A stretch of 64,000 bases of DNA from Rehmannia glutinosa (GCA_016081115.2 JABTTQ020001774.1:620001-684000), one strand, 5' to 3'; counted from the stretch's first letter, positions 12,549 through 25,607 are shown. Notes: generated from the letters alone by a model not told the origin. Translations and numbers: made by a program.

Positions 12549-14088
12549 TGTAGGGCCCAAGGGGTGTGATGTAAGGTATAGAAGGGGGAGTTGAATAAAC
12601 CTTACCAAATTTTCACTTTTTAGTCCTTTTAAAATATTCAACAGAGTTGACTCAAATCAGCTAAGTCCTTGGGGGACAGCTAGGTTGACTTTGTTCAGCA
12701 AAGTTACTCACTCAACAGACTCGACTGAGTTGTTGATAGTATAACTTAACTGCGTCAGCTAACACTTAACTTTTAGATGATTTAGTTTTAAACAACAAAA
12801 GACTTAATACCCTTTGTTAATTTTAAGCACGTTTTTAGCACTTGTTTTTCGCACTTGTTATTATCAATAGAGTTTGCAATTAAACTTATCAGCAGATAAA
12901 AGCATGCAAGAAAGTAAATGCTAAAAGTAAATGACACAAGCAAATTTTATAGTGGTTCGAGGATGGGGTAATTCCTCTAATCCACTCTTCTCCTACTCCT
13001 GGAGGAATCCACTAAGTAACAGATCAGGTTACAAAACAGTTCTTTAGTCTAGAGACAGCCATGATTACACAGCTGGCTTGACTTGCGACTCAGCTTCTTC
13101 ACAAGACAAATGCCTTGCTACTTCAGATTCCTTCAAGCCTTTGAAACTGATCACACAACCTTCCAACAAACTACTTTTGGTTCGACCTTGAACCTTACAA
13201 CAACTCCTTCAAATTTGGAGAGTCAACCCCGTTTTGTTGTTGAAACTTTTCATCTTCAACTGGTTGAAGTAATCTTTTCTTCACAACGTGTGTTGGATCG
13301 AGTTCCTTCGAGTTTTAGGCTTTTTGATAATCTTTGAGAATATTGCAGGTTATGATTGCTTGTATGATTGATTCATTTGTGTAAATCGTAACTTTTTCTC
13401 AAATGCTTCCTCAGCCTTTTATAGTGCTCATTTGAAAATTTGCCCGTTGAAGAGATAAGCTTATTTTCAAATGACACTTTCTTGTTCGTTGACTTGTCTT
13501 TTCTTGGCCTGCAACATTGTGATGTTGACCCTTCCTCGTATTAAATGACTCTGCAGCTTTTCAGGGCCAGACACAACCTTCAATGTTTCCCATTAGTTTA
13601 TTCCTTTTGCATATTTCTAGGCCAAACACTTTAAGACAGAGCAGCTTGGACTTATTAGTATATCGAGTAATATCCTTGACTTCCTTCCAACGGATCAATG
13701 TCAGTCGTCTTAACTTGACTGCTACTCTTACCCCTTTGACTTGAGTCTGCTCTAATCATATGGGAATGACTCAACTGTGAATTCAACTGTTAGACTTGGC
13801 TCTTTACTGACTTGACTGACACTTCCACATCCTTTACACAGTTGTTCCTCAGTTGGATCTCCTTCAGTCGAGTCTTTGTCTTCCATCTTGACCATACTCA
13901 GCTGACACACAGCTAGGTCTTCACTCTAGTCTTTAGTTGACTTCTTGATTTCTTCGACATAGCTGACTTCAATCAGCTCTTTCAGTCCTATCTATTACAA
14001 CATAGAAATACAAGGAAAATGGGGTGCCAACTTCCTATTCTAAGTTTTACATGGTATCATCAAAATATAAACAATAAATTTCCTAACA
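12549..14088 (-). repeat. 3' LTR of copy 2
   Basis: A 1540-bp LTR beginning TGTTAGGAAATTTATTG (at 14088, minus strand) and ending TTGGGCCCTACA. The minus-strand TATA box (TATAAAA at 13423-13417, within GCACTATAAAAGGCTGA) is conserved in most family A LTRs. Confidence 0.9.
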
Positions 14089-14104
14089 ATTTCCGCCTTT
14101 TTGA
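14089..14104 (-). promoter_or_regulatory. Polypurine tract of copy 2
   Basis: On the minus strand, AAAAAGGCGGAAAT abuts the LTR start. The equivalent tract in the other copies is AAAAAGGGGGAAAT, so this one has a G-to-C change inside the plus-strand primer. Confidence 0.75.
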
Positions 14105-14381
14105 TGATCCCAAAACTTAATTAATATAAACAGCAGACACACGCAGTGCAGTAACAAAGAATGTATGCTTTGAATATGTCATTTTTATTGATTATAGCAT
14201 TCTTGTCCTTTACAAAGTTGTTTACAACAATGTACTCTATACACTGTATCAGAGCTTATACATACATTGAATTACAACATGTATCAGAGTAAAATTACAA
14301 AGAAGGTATCAAAGCTAAGATACAAAATACTTACAGCTGTGTATTTATAATAAAGTAAAATACATGAAGGGGTTACATCCG

Positions 14382-17300
14382 TTTTCAACGCCTTGGTTGC
14401 TTCCTTCTTCTCTCTTCATCTTCAGCTCTCCTCCTATCTTCGTCTGCTCTTCTCATTTTCCTCTCTTCTTCATCCTTCTTCTTCTTTTCATAGGCACGCC
14501 TTGCAGCATGGTCATCCCTACGCTGCCTTTCTTCCCATTCTCGCGTCACCTTTTCATTTTCAGCTTCTTATCTTCTCACAGCTTCTGTATTCTTGCGCAT
14601 TACCTCTAAATTTGCAAGATGATCATATCCAGCCCAGTAAGTGATCCCTTTCTTCTGTGGATTAATGTACGTTATGTCTTTTGGTCTTGGCTGCGATTGA
14701 GAGCTTCTACCTCTTCCACTGCCACCAGATCTTCCCCTTCCTCTTCCCGACTTAGCTCCTCCTCCTTTGGGAGTGTACTATACTAGTGTTTTTGCTTTTC
14801 CAACTGAGTGACTGCTAGAACTCTGATGCATATCAGATGATTTGCATACATCAAGACCATTGTCCCAGTACAAGTCCCAGGCTTGCGGTAGAGACAAATT
14901 CTTGAAATAGCCTTCTGCCTCTAGAGTTTGAAACCCCTCTAGTAATCTAGGCTCAGATCCAGCATCGGGCATTGTAATTTCTCTTAGGGGTTTGATCACA
15001 GGGGAATCTTTTAATAATCCTGCTGGTGGACTATCATATTGTGTCCTGATATTCTGGATACGCGCAGAATGTTTCTCAGCCACCTTCTCGAACTCAGCTT
15101 CGATGCCTTTTCTTGATTCTTTGAATGCCAACTCAGCTTTATGTTCTACTGACAGCTCTTTCGGTAGCTTGCTGAGAAGTGAAGCTATTATTTCTCCTTG
15201 TTGAGGAGTCTTGGCAAACATAAGCTTCAAAGGGGGTTTCGCAGAACTTTCTTCCCCCCTTAGATATTTCTCCTTTCTTTTCCTCCTTATGACTCCCTTG
15301 GCCTTCTTTCAATTCCCTCATAGCCTCATCTTCCCCCTTTTTGGCATCATCATCAAAAGGTAGGGAAAGGCCAGGGAACATGCAACTTAAAATGAAGTCA
15401 AGTCGGCTGTTTTTAGAGTTATGCTTATCATCTGCTTTGGAGTAGGTTGCTCTGAATTCTGATCACATAACCTTTGACTTAGCTGCCATTAATTTCATTT
15501 CAGTTTGGAGAACACTGAGCTGCTGACTCATGTTAGTCTCCAATCTTGCCATCTCGTTCTTATGTTGCTGCTTGAGTAACTCCATAACCGACTTCTGAGA
15601 TTCTTCAATCATCACCATGTATTCCTTCTGCCTTTGCATTCCAGATCAATAACTCTGCAAAGAGTGACTTGAAGTAACGGACTTGTTCTCTTTTCATAGT
15701 CGTGGTTTGTGCAGCCCATTCTCGGATACGTAGAACAACACCATGAATGTCCCCGCTGATATTGGCATCACGGTTATCCAGCCTTAGGTCTAATGATGCT
15801 AAGCCATGCTCCATTTTCTCAATTTCAGCACAAATGGCCTTAAACACCTTCCAGAAGTCGGCTGTCGAGCGGACTCATCCTCGGGCCAAACAACATCAAA
15901 GGCAAAACATATAGGCACCATCGTGGAATCAACTGGAACTCCAGTTTCTTCTTGGACTGTATACTTAGCTTGTTCTCTAGCATATTCAACATCCAGGGTT
16001 GGCAATTGGGATTCAAACTGGAAAATATTTTCAAACATATCATCTGGGTAGAGAGGGATTCCCGCAGGTCCAACTTGTGGAGCCTTTCCATTTTCTTTCC
16101 GTAATACTTCAGCTTTACTTGCCTCAGCTGATCCAGCGTCATCGGCATTAGGAGCAGTTGTGTTAGCTTGCTGAGCTGATGGAGTCTCTGCTTGAGCAGT
16201 TGTGTTAGCTCGCTTAGCGATCGATTTCGGCTTGAGCGATTGTATTGTTCTTTCGGTGATCTGACCTCACTTGTCTTAATGCTTCCTCGATATCATTTGG
16301 AGTTTCCTTTTGAGTTGTCTGGTCCTCAGCTGGTTTATCAGCATCATCGGAGTGTGATGGAGCCATTGGTGTTGGCTCATCAACGAACACGAACTTCATC
16401 GGAGCAATTTTGTCAATAGCTTTACTTCGAGAGTCTTGAGCATCCTTAGCTTTGTCCTTAGAAGATTCATCAATGGGAGTGGAATCAGCTTCATTGTTAA
16501 ATTCCAGGAATTCTGTGTCAATATTTTCATGTGAATCACGAAGAGCGCTGATTTCTTCTTCTTCATATGTCGTCTCTACTTGAGGAATTTACTCAGTCCT
16601 AGCTTCTTTACCCAAGGAAGTCTCAACCTCATTGTGGCCTTCTACACCCTCCGTAGTCTCAACCGCTGGAGGGCCTTTAGCATCCCTATGTGCAGTCTCA
16701 ACTGCAACAGGGTCTTAGGCAGTTCTCCCTGCAGCAGACTCATCTGTCTTAGGGTCTTCGATGGCATCCATTGGAGTCTCAACTCCTAGGATTACACTTT
16801 TAGGACCTGGAGTCTCAACTCCCATGGTCTCCATTCCATCCTTTGCCTTAGCTGCATCAGCAGCGTCATCGGTCATCAGTGCAGATGAAGTTTTAGCTGA
16901 GACAGTCTTAACCATCTGAGCTTTTTCAACTTCAGTCTGCAGTTCTGCTTGTTTCTTACCTTCGCCTCCGAACTCCATTTGTTTATCTCCCACAGCATTC
17001 TCCGACCTAGTTGTGGTGGTGGGAGCTTCCCCCTTAGCTGGCTCACCAGCTAAGTTAAGAGAAGTAGGGTTGCTCTACACCTGAGACTCGGCTGTTTTTA
17101 CCTCTGAGTGATCAGCCATGGGGGCAGGTGTCTCAACACCTTCTTCAGAAGTTGTCTTGGCTAGGGTGCCCACTTCATCTCCTTCCCTAACTTCATCGCC
17201 AATCTTCTGAGAGCCATGTTCTGAATGCACGCGGGATGTGGTGGAAGCAATATCAGCAGTTAACTTCTGCGCCACATCCAAAGGGTTAGTACTATGAGAG

Positions 17301-19131
17301 CGTTGAGAAGACTCTCCTGGACCCTCTTGAAGTTTTTGTTCATGCATGGCTTTAGATTCTTTAATGGCCTGTTGCAATTCGGCCTTCTCAGTTGCTACAG
17401 CAGGGTCGATCTTCTCTATGTCACTGCTGTCAGTCTATTCCATTTCATGTCAGGACCACCAGTGAACATACATATCTTTGACTTTTCAATGGCCTTGGAT
17501 TTCTCCAAAGCCTTTTCTTTTTCATCCTCTTTTATGTCACGAAAGACATCCATACAAAAATCTTCATCGAGGGCAGAGTGGATAGAGATGTTTCCTAGGA
17601 AGCTTAAAAGCTCCTCTTCTTCTTCGATGTACTTTGGTTGCTCAAATTGTTGTCGAGAGTAACTCAACTTCCACCTTCTCCAGCCCCTCAATATCTGCTG
17701 AATATCCGGGTATATAGGAGAAAACATTATTACATCATCGTCGTCATCTCCATCTTCCGGAATGGGAGCAAGTGGAGCTTGATCCTCCTCAGGGGATTGG
17801 ATAGCTCTTTCCTTAGAAGTCGCAACTATCTCAGCTCCTTGCTTCTCCATAGTTGTCTCTTGGTCAGATGGGTCTTCTACAATCTGTTGATTGACATCAG
17901 TAGTCTTCTGGGCATCCATGGTGGATGCATCTCCACCATTTTGTTCTTTAGACTGCTCCTCTTGAGTTTCATCAGTCTTCTCGGGCTTTTCTGGCTGAGT
18001 GGCAGACTCAGCTTTCTCAAGGTTAGACTTCTTGACTAATTTTCGTCTCTTGGTTGGAATAAGAGAAACGACATCCTCTTCAACTTCTTGTGTGGTAGCT
18101 TCTGGCTCCACCATCTTTATCTTTTTGGCAGCAGCTGGCTTGCGAGGCACAGCTATGCGCTTTTTCTTCACGATCGAAGAAGGTTTAGATGTGTCCCTCT
18201 CGATCTCGGTTGCTAGGACAGGTCCTTTTGGCTTGGGTGCAGGGGCAGGTGCATGCTTAGCTACAACAACTCTCTTCTTCTAGATAGGCTTGGGAGAGAA
18301 AGCTGGAGTGGTTGCAGCCATGTTTTCTGCAGCAGGTTCAGCTGACTCACCCTCACTCGTGTCAGCTTTCCTTGCATGTTCCTTCCTCTGAGCGCCTGAT
18401 AGGTTTTCCTTGAACACTTTCTTGTTCACATGGAATGGCTTCCCATTTCGCAGGGCAATCTCCTTCACCTCCATCAAATGGTCAATCACCAGGCCATACC
18501 CCAACGAGCATCCAAACATCCCATCCTCCTTGATGGACTTATTGATCACATTTTGGCAAAACGGCTGAAGACAAACTCAGCCCAATTGATCTTCTTCACT
18601 TCCATGATCACAACCATCATTGCCAGCTTTGTTCGAGACAGCTGATTAAAGCTGTCGAACTTCATATCAATGGATTTGGACACAATGTCCATCAGCTTAT
18701 GGTAATCATCCTTTATCAAATCCTTCTTGGCTGTATAGACAGCCTTTGGAACTGACTCAGGCTTGGCTATCTCCTTCCAAGTTGCAACTATGCTGACATC
18801 TTTTTCAGTGATTTCCTTCAGCCCTTCAGTAGGCAACTTACAGTGTTCAGCAAGGTCAACAACAATTATCTTGATTTCCTTGTTGTGTACTGATGAGCGA
18901 ATCTCATCATCGTGCACTTCAGTGTTAACATAGAACATTGCGACTTTTTCCAGATACATGTGAGAAAACTCCATAGTGAGAAAATCCTTCAGACCGAATT
19001 TCTCGAGTTTCTCAGCAATTTTTTTTCACCAGGGCTTCATCAACACTCTATTTCAGCATCTCTTTGAAGTCGAAAATGGATCCTGAGTAGATCTTCTCGA
19101 ACATCCTGACAAAGTCATATGATGCTTCCAT
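14382..19131 (-). pseudogene. Family A extra (env-like) ORF, most complete copy
   Basis: The start codon is at 19131-19129 (MEASYDFVRMFEKIY). Order along the protein: an N-terminal globular domain (to about 18280), with VAMFYVNTEVHDDEIRS and VVDLAEHCKLPTEGL; a basic stretch (MKKKRIAVPRKPAAAKKIK, near 18171); a long acidic Glu/Thr/Ser-rich region with repeated VETP-type phrases (17400-16400); the conserved C-terminal block (ISGDIHGVVLRIREW, near 15760-15720); a helical segment; an RG-rich patch (about 14760-14700); and an Arg/Glu-rich coiled-coil tail ending near 14382. Frameshifts occur, for example near 19020, 17400 and 15380. Intact length would be roughly 1500 residues, far larger than gag. 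No clear signal peptide or membrane span is seen, so a true envelope role is doubtful. Confidence 0.75.
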
Positions 19132-19736
19132 TTTCGATGAAAATAAACGAATAAAAAAGCGTAAAATCTCGATTTTGAAAGGTAGGGTTTTTGCACTTCA
19201 CAGAGAGAAAATCCTTGCTTGTTGAAAACGAGAGAGTTTTTGTGACGAGAGAGAAAATGTGTTTTGGCTTATATTGGACTTGAATGGACGGTTTCTGGAA
19301 TTTGAAAAATTAGATCAAAATTGACGGTCAGGATTTAACCTTTGAAACCGCATTAATTTCCCCGTATTAAATGCAGCAACGTTTATGTCCAATCATAGGC
19401 TTAACCGTGCAGCTTTTTGTTCTGACATCATAATTACGCTGACGTAATCCTTAAAAATATTCCCGCTCGCAGAAAACGACTGCGTTTTGTCACTTTCCTC
19501 ATATATAACTCAGCTATTGTCCAAAAGTGGCTTAACTCTGCTTCTCTCTTCACATTAGATTACTCAGCTGTCAGCTAACTTGATACAGCTAATTTCCTGT
19601 CTTGGCTGTTTCACTAGGCTGAAATGTGAGGCATGCTTATTTTTCTTTCTCTCTTCTTTGTCTCCGTTGATTGAGTCTTCTGAGCATCCTAACTCAGCTC
19701 AATTAATCCTAGCTCATTCTTAAGCTCTTCAAATCT

Positions 19737-20270
19737 TCATTCACATAGAGGTTTAGTGAATATGTCAGCTAACTGCTTATTAGTTGAGATATATTCCAAG
19801 GTGATGTCTTTCTTTTCAACATGATCTCTTATGAAATGATATCTGACATCAATGTGCTTTGTTCTTGAGTGCAACACTGGATTCTGAGTGATTGCAATGG
19901 CACTAGTGTTATCACACATAATTGGAATCTTTTTTTCTTCAATATCATAGTCTCTCAGCTGCTGTCTCATCCATAAGACTTGGGCACAAAATTTGCCTGC
20001 AGACTATGTACTGCTTGTTTTGTGGATGTAGCTATTAAATTTTGTTTCTTGCTGAACAAAGAAACTAATATATTTCCAAGCATTTGACAAGTACCAGATC
20101 TACTCTTCTTGTCCACACTACATCCAACATAGTCTGAGTCTGAGTATCCTACTAACTTGAATCCTCCTTCCTTTAGATACCATAAGACAACTTCTTGGCA
20201 TCCCTTCAAATACCTTAGCATTCTCTTAGTTGCAGTCATGTGACTCTCTTTTGGTGCAGATTGAAATCTA
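19737..20270 (-). pseudogene. Copia RNase H domain, copy 2
   Basis: Frames give HMTATKRMLRYLKG, GYSDSDYVGCSVDKKSRSGT and, after a frameshift near 19968, CDNTSAIAITQNPVLHSRTK, HIDVRYHFIRDHVEKK and ADIFTKPL, the usual end of copia pol. RNase H removes RNA from the RNA:DNA hybrid. It is immediately downstream of RT and is followed by the leader of the extra ORF. Confidence 0.9.
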
Positions 20271-20272
20271 GC

Positions 20273-21163
20273 TCATACATCTATAGAAAAGGTGATGTCT
20301 GGCCTGCTTGTTGTTAAATAGAGCAATGATCCAATGAGGGCTCTATATCTAGTTTGATCTACAGTTTTGCCATCTGCATCCATATCCATCTTGACTGGTG
20401 TGTTGATAGGAATCTTCACTGATGATTTTTCTTTCATGCCAAATTTCTTCATCAAATCTCGGGTATACTTGGTTTGACTTATGAAGGTTACATCCTTCAT
20501 TTGATTTACTTGAAATCCCAAGAAGAAAGTCAACTCACCCATCATGCTCATTTCAAACTTCCCTTGCATGAGGTTTGAGAACTTATCACACAGCTCTTTG
20601 TTTGTGGATCCAAAAATAATATCACCCACATATATTTGAACAAGCAGTATACTTTCTCCATCTTGAATTCTGAAGAGTGTTCTGTCAACTTTGCCTTTGG
20701 TGAATCCATTGTCAATTAGAAATTGTGACAATGTGTCATACCATGCTCTTGGTGCTTGTTTCAATCCATATAATGCTTTCTTGAGCTTGTAGACCCTATC
20801 TCCAATAGTTTTCTACTAAAAACCTGGAGGTTGTTCAACATAGACTTCTTACTCTTACAATCCATTCAGAAATGCATTTTTCAAATCTATTTGATATACA
20901 ATGAAGTTCTTATGTGCATCATAAGCAATAAACATCCTTATTGCTTCCAATCTAGCAACAAGAGCAAAGGTTTCATCAAAATCTATACCTTCCTCTTGGC
21001 AATGCGCTTTGGCTACCAATCTTGCTTTGTTTCTGACAACAGATCCTTCCTCATTCATCTTGTTTTTGAATACCCACTTAGTACCAATTACATTTTGGTG
21101 AGTAGATCTTTGAACTAATTCACATACTTTGTTTCTTTCAAATTGATTCAGCTCTTCTTGCAT
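20273..21163 (-). pseudogene. Copia reverse transcriptase, copy 2 (catalytic box mutated)
   Basis: The domain begins MQEELNQFERNKVCELVQRS, continues through NVIGTKWVFKNKMNEEG and YQIDLKNAFLNG and, after stops near 20830-20850, resumes with KQAPRAWYDTLSQFLIDNGF. The polymerase box reads YVGD instead of YVDD: the glycine codon is at 20626-20624 on the minus strand. Loss of one catalytic aspartate together with stops means it is inactive. FEMSMMGELTFFLGF and ISQTKYTRDLMKKFGM fit the Sirevirus branch. Confidence 0.9.
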
Positions 21164-21419
21164 GGCCTAAATCCAATGTGTGTCTTACAAAGCTTGAGAC
21201 ACATATTTAGGCCCTATTTGGGAAATAAAACAAGTGTACATAGCTTCATGTTGTGCTCTGGATCTGGTTCTTATGCCATCTCTAATATCTCCAATGATTA
21301 ACTCGGGCGGATGGTCTCTCAGCCATCCCACATTAGGTTGGAGTAAGTCTGCTGGGTTCAGCCGTCTTGCAGCTAAGTTATCTTGAACAGCTTCTTCATC
21401 ATCATTCAGCTGTAGACTT

Positions 21420-22600
21420 TCCCGTTGTCTTTGAGATTCAGCTATCTCATCTTTTTCAAGGTGAGTGTTCTCACATCTGCATCAACATAGGGACTCTTCT
21501 GCACAGTTGGCTGATTTTGCTTCTCAACTAACTCATCAATGTCTTCTCCATTCACATTTGGCTCATCAAATACCACATGAATGGACTCTTCTGTGACCAT
21601 AGTCCTCTTGTTTAGTACTCTATAGGCTTCACTCTCAGCTGAGTATCCCAAAAAGATACCTTCATCAGCTTTAGCATCAAAAGCTTTTATGTTTTTCTTG
21701 CTATTGTTGTGGATGAAGCACTTACATCCAAATATCTTGAAATATCCAACATTTGGCTTCCTTCCTGTCCAAATTTCATAGGGAGTCTTAGTCAATTGCC
21801 TATTGATTATGCATGTATTCTGAGTGTAGCAGGCAGTATTGATGGCTTCAGCCCAAAATCTCTTAGGAAATCCAGCGTCAACTAACATTGTCCTAGCAAT
21901 TTGCTTGAGAGTTCTGTTCCTTCTTTAAGCTACTCCATTCTGTTGTGAAGTCCTTGCAGCTGATAACTCATGAGAAATACCATTTTCATCACAATGCTGA
22001 GTTATAATCCCATTGACAAACTCAGTTCCCCTATTAGATCTTATCTTTACAATGGTTTGGCTCTTCTCATCATCTGAGGCAATTTATGCAGTGTTTACTT
22101 ATTTTTACACATGAAAATTGTCCATGTATATCTTGAGTAATCATCCACTACCACTAGGATGTACTTCTTTACACCGATGCTAGCTAGTTCAACAGGACCA
22201 AATAAGTCCATATGCAGCAGATGCAATATCGTTGTGGAAGAAGGACTTGGCTTGTCCTTGAAGGATGACTTGATTTGCTTTCCCATCTGGCATGCATCAT
22301 ATATGCTTTCTTTCTTGTATATTGAGTCAGGCAATCCTTCTACAAAATGACTCCTTGCAAGCTTATTGATTATCTTGAAGTTCAGGTTACTCAGCTTCTT
22401 GTGCCACATTCAACTTGATTCGGCTATACTCTTTGCTAGCAGGCATGTGCTTGGTGTAGCAGTTGATCAATACACTACATACATGTTCTTCTGCCTTGTT
22501 CCGTGTAGCAAAATCTCATTTGATTCAGTATCCTTGATCTGGCAAACTCCCATATTGAATCCCATATTGTAGCCTTTGTCACATAGTTGGTTGATCTTAG
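21420..22600 (-). pseudogene. Copia pre-integrase and integrase, copy 2
   Basis: MWHKKLSNLNFKIINKLARS starts the GAG-pre-integrase part at 22409. HMDLFGPVELAS and VVVDDYSRYTW (about 22220-22130) carry the first catalytic region. The second (GTEFVNG) is near 22020, and the C-terminal part (AGFPKRFWAEAINTACYTQN) follows to about 21440. Frameshifts and a stop near 22090 break the frame. It would integrate the cDNA. Confidence 0.9.
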
Positions 22601-22830
22601 AAGATTGAAATTGAGACCTTCAACATACATATGCAATGTCTGTGATTTCTAATCCATTCTTCTTTATAGATCATATGCCTTTGATCTCCCCTGGAGCTTC
22701 ATTTCCACCAAATATAACTTTTTCACCTTTGATTTCCTTGCACTTTAACAGATTTCTTTTGTTTCCTGTCATATGTCTGGAACAACCATTATCCATGTAC
22801 CAGGTTCCTTGGCACTCAGCTTTTACTTGA
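22601..22830 (-). pseudogene. Copia aspartic protease remnant, copy 2
   Basis: The active-site zone reads YMDNGCSRHMTGNKRNL on the minus strand (aspartate codon 22793-22791), where relatives usually have DSGCSRHMTG. Asp is kept but Ser is replaced by Asn. The second copy of this zone, near 33740, has HSG and has lost the aspartate. Confidence 0.75.
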
Positions 22831-23922
22831 ACCTGCAATCAAGGAAATTAATTTTTAGGTACCCATACTTGCTTGGATCCTTGGGGGTTAGTGCTCTAAG
22901 ATTTTCCAACCAACATATAGCTAGATGAACTGACTCTAGGAGGTTGCCATCTATCAGTTCCATAATCATAATGCACATTATAAAATTGCTTGGGGGTTTT
23001 AGGATCATACAACTGTCTCTTTTGATGTTCAGCTCTCTTGGGTGGGTTGTCCTCCCTTGCTTTGAGGGGTGTTAAATGTCTTCTGGAAGTTTCTCCCTTG
23101 TTTCTTTTATAGTTCTTGTTAAAGAACTTGTTGAACCTCTTTACCATGAGAGTTATCTCCTCTTGGTCAATTGTTTCCTTTGGCTCAGCTTTCTTTCCTT
23201 CACTGGCCATCAGGGTAGTTGTCTTCGGCACATATGTCTCCTCTTGCTTTTTTCTTCTCAACTCAAACTCATAAGCTTTGAGATCTGAGAACATCTCATG
23301 ATTTGATGTTTTGGAGAGGTCCATGGAGTGTCTCAGAGCCATGACCTTCATTTCCCATTCAGCTGGGAGGGCTCTTAATAACTTCATGCACATCTCCTTT
23401 TAAGTGTACTCCTTCCCAAGAGCTGAAATCTTTCAGTGAATCTGGCATCCAGTTAATCCAGACTCTCACCTGCAAGCATTTTAAAGTTTTCAAATTTTTG
23501 AACAGCAACTGTAAGTTTATTCTCTTTTATTCGTTCAGATCCTTCACAAATTAGGGTTAGCTTATCCCAGATTCTTTTGCTAATTTGCATGATTTGACTT
23601 TATTGAACATAGCCTTGTCCAATGTTTTGTAGAGGATGTCCTTGGCAACATTGTCAATATTGTATCTCTTCCTATCCTCATTTGTCCATTCATAGCGTGG
23701 TTTCTCGACCATGGAAGGTCTAGGCTCTGCTGCAGCACCTTCTCATTCACCTGGAGGTGCTTTTCTGACAGCAGTATTGACCTTCAATATTTGTAGTGGC
23801 CCATCTTCTATCACTAGCCACATTTCATCGTGTAAGGCTGATAGGTGAGCCTGCATGCGAATTTTCCAATCATCAAACTCTTCCACAATGAACATGGGTA
23901 TACGATTTAGATTAGCCTCCAT
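22831..23922 (-). pseudogene. Copia gag, copy 2
   Basis: The start codon is at 23922 (MEANLNRIPMFIVEEFDDWK). The capsid-like region continues with MQAHLSALHDEMWLVIEDGP and, after frameshifts near 23740 and 23450, LLRALPAEWEMKVMALRHSM, then KAYEFELRRKKQEE. A basic segment, YKRNKGETSRRHLTPLKARE, follows. No clear CCHC zinc knuckle is seen. Gag forms the particle that packages the element RNA. Confidence 0.85.
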
Positions 23923-24034
23923 GATAATAACTTTTCTTTTAGAAATAAAAAGCTTTGAAAACATAAGTGTTGTATCATTTGAAAAGATTGTGATCTAGTT
24001 CAGTAACCAGTGCGGAAGGCTCAATGAACCAACT

Positions 24035-24046
24035 GCTCTGATACCA
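24035..24046 (-). other. Primer-binding site of copy 2
   Basis: TGGTATCAGAGC on the minus strand, two bases inside the 5' LTR, complementary to the 3' end of plant initiator methionine tRNA. It starts minus-strand cDNA synthesis. Confidence 0.9.
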
Positions 24047-24048
24047 CT

Positions 24049-25607
24049 TGTAGGTCCCAAGGGGTGTGTTGTAAGGTTTAGAAAGGGGTTGAATAAACCT
24101 TACCAAGTTTTCGAATTTAGTCCTTTTAAAATATTTTGATTATAGTTGACTCAAATCAGCTAAGTCCTTGGGGGACAGCAAGGTTGGCTTACTTCAGCAA
24201 AGTTGCCCACTCAACAGACTCGACTGAGCTGTTGATAGTATAACTCAGTTGGGTCAGCTAACACTTAACTTTTTAGTTGATTTGGTTTTTGTTCAGCGGA
24301 AGACTTAACACCCTTGATAATTTTAAACTTGTTTCTAACACTTGATTTTTAGCAATGTTATTATCAGTTGGGTTAGCAATATAACTTAAATAGCAGATAT
24401 AAATACAAGCAGGAAAAAAATGTTGTAAGTATAATGACACAAGAAAATTTTATAGTGGTTCGAGGATGGGGTAATTCCTCTAATCCACTATTCTCTAACT
24501 TCTGGAGGAATCCACTAAGTAACAGATCAGGTTACAAAGTAGTTCTCAGTCCGAGACAGCATTGATCACACAACTTGCTTCTCCTGGGACTCAACTTCTT
24601 CACAAGACAGTTGCCTTGCTACTTCAGCTCCCTTCGAACCCTTGGAATTGGTCACACAGCCTTCCAACGAGCTCAAATCTTTTAGTTCGACCTTGAACCT
24701 TACTACAGCTCCTTCAACCTTGGAGAGTAGACCCCTTTTGTTCTTTAAACTGTTTCATCTTCGACTTGATGAAGTATTCTTTCATTCACTGAATGTGTTG
24801 GATCGAGTTCCTTTGATTTAGGCTTGAGGAATATCTTAGAAAACTTGAGAGAATATTTGCAGGTTTGCTTGCTTGATTGCTTGTAAAAAATCTTAGAATT
24901 TTTTGTGCTTGGTCGTGTCTCTCTCATATGCTTCCTCAGCCTTTTATAGTGCTCATTTGAAAATTTGCCCGTTGAAGAGATAGGCTTTTTTTCAAAATGA
25001 CACTTCATGGTCGTTGGCTTGTCTTTTCTTGATCTGCAGTTTGTGATCTTGACATATCCTCTTATTAAATGATGTCTGCAGTGTTTCAGGTTCCGACACA
25101 AGTTTAGTGCTTCCCATTGGTTCATTCTATTTGCACGCTTCTGGGATGGACACTTTTAGACATGGCAGCTTGGAATTATTACTATATTAAGTGAAGTCCT
25201 TAACTTCCATGTAACGGATTAATATCATCGACTTGACTTGGCAGCTGCCTTGACCCCTTTGACTTGAGTCTGCTCCAATCTTTTAGGAATGACTCAACTT
25301 TCAGTTCAACTGGCAGACTTGGCTCTTAGCTGACTTGATTGTCACTTTATCCTTTACTTAGCTGTCCTATAGATGGATCTCTTCTTTACTCGAGTCTATG
25401 CCTTCCATCTTGACTATACTCAACTGAATCACAGCTGGGTCTTCTCTTCAATCTTCAGTTGCTTCTTGCATTCTTCAACATAGCAGACTTTACTCAGCTC
25501 ATGCAGTTCTATCTATTACAAAATAGAAATACAAGAAAATGAGGTGCCAACTTCCTATTCTAAGTTTTACATTGTATCATCAAAATTTAACAATAAATTT
25601 CCCAACA
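24049..25607 (-). repeat. 5' LTR of copy 2
   Basis: A 1559-bp LTR from TGTTGGGAAATTTATTG (at 25607, minus strand) to TTGGGACCTACA (24049). The TATA box is TATAAAA at 24948-24942. It abuts the PBS, which fixes it as the 5' LTR and the element promoter. Confidence 0.9.

Larger units (their letters stand above)
12549..25607 (-). mobile_element. Nearly complete Sirevirus-like Ty1/copia element, family A copy 2
   Basis: This 13-kb element has, on the minus strand: 5' LTR (25607-24049), PBS (24046-24035), gag, protease, integrase, RT, RNase H, a long extra ORF, PPT and 3' LTR (14088-12549). RT motifs such as FEMSMMGELTFFLGF are typical of the Sirevirus (SIRE/Maximus) branch, whose members often carry an ORF after pol. 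The LTRs differ at seven or more places in their first 75 or so bases, so the insertion is old. No 5-bp target duplication is visible (GTTCA on the left, GAGTG on the right). All genes are broken. It sits inside another family A copy. Confidence 0.85.

Noticed and set aside
17638..18283. Plus-strand frames of 133 and 94 residues
   Set aside because: Antisense shadows of the 251-residue minus-strand segment of the extra ORF.
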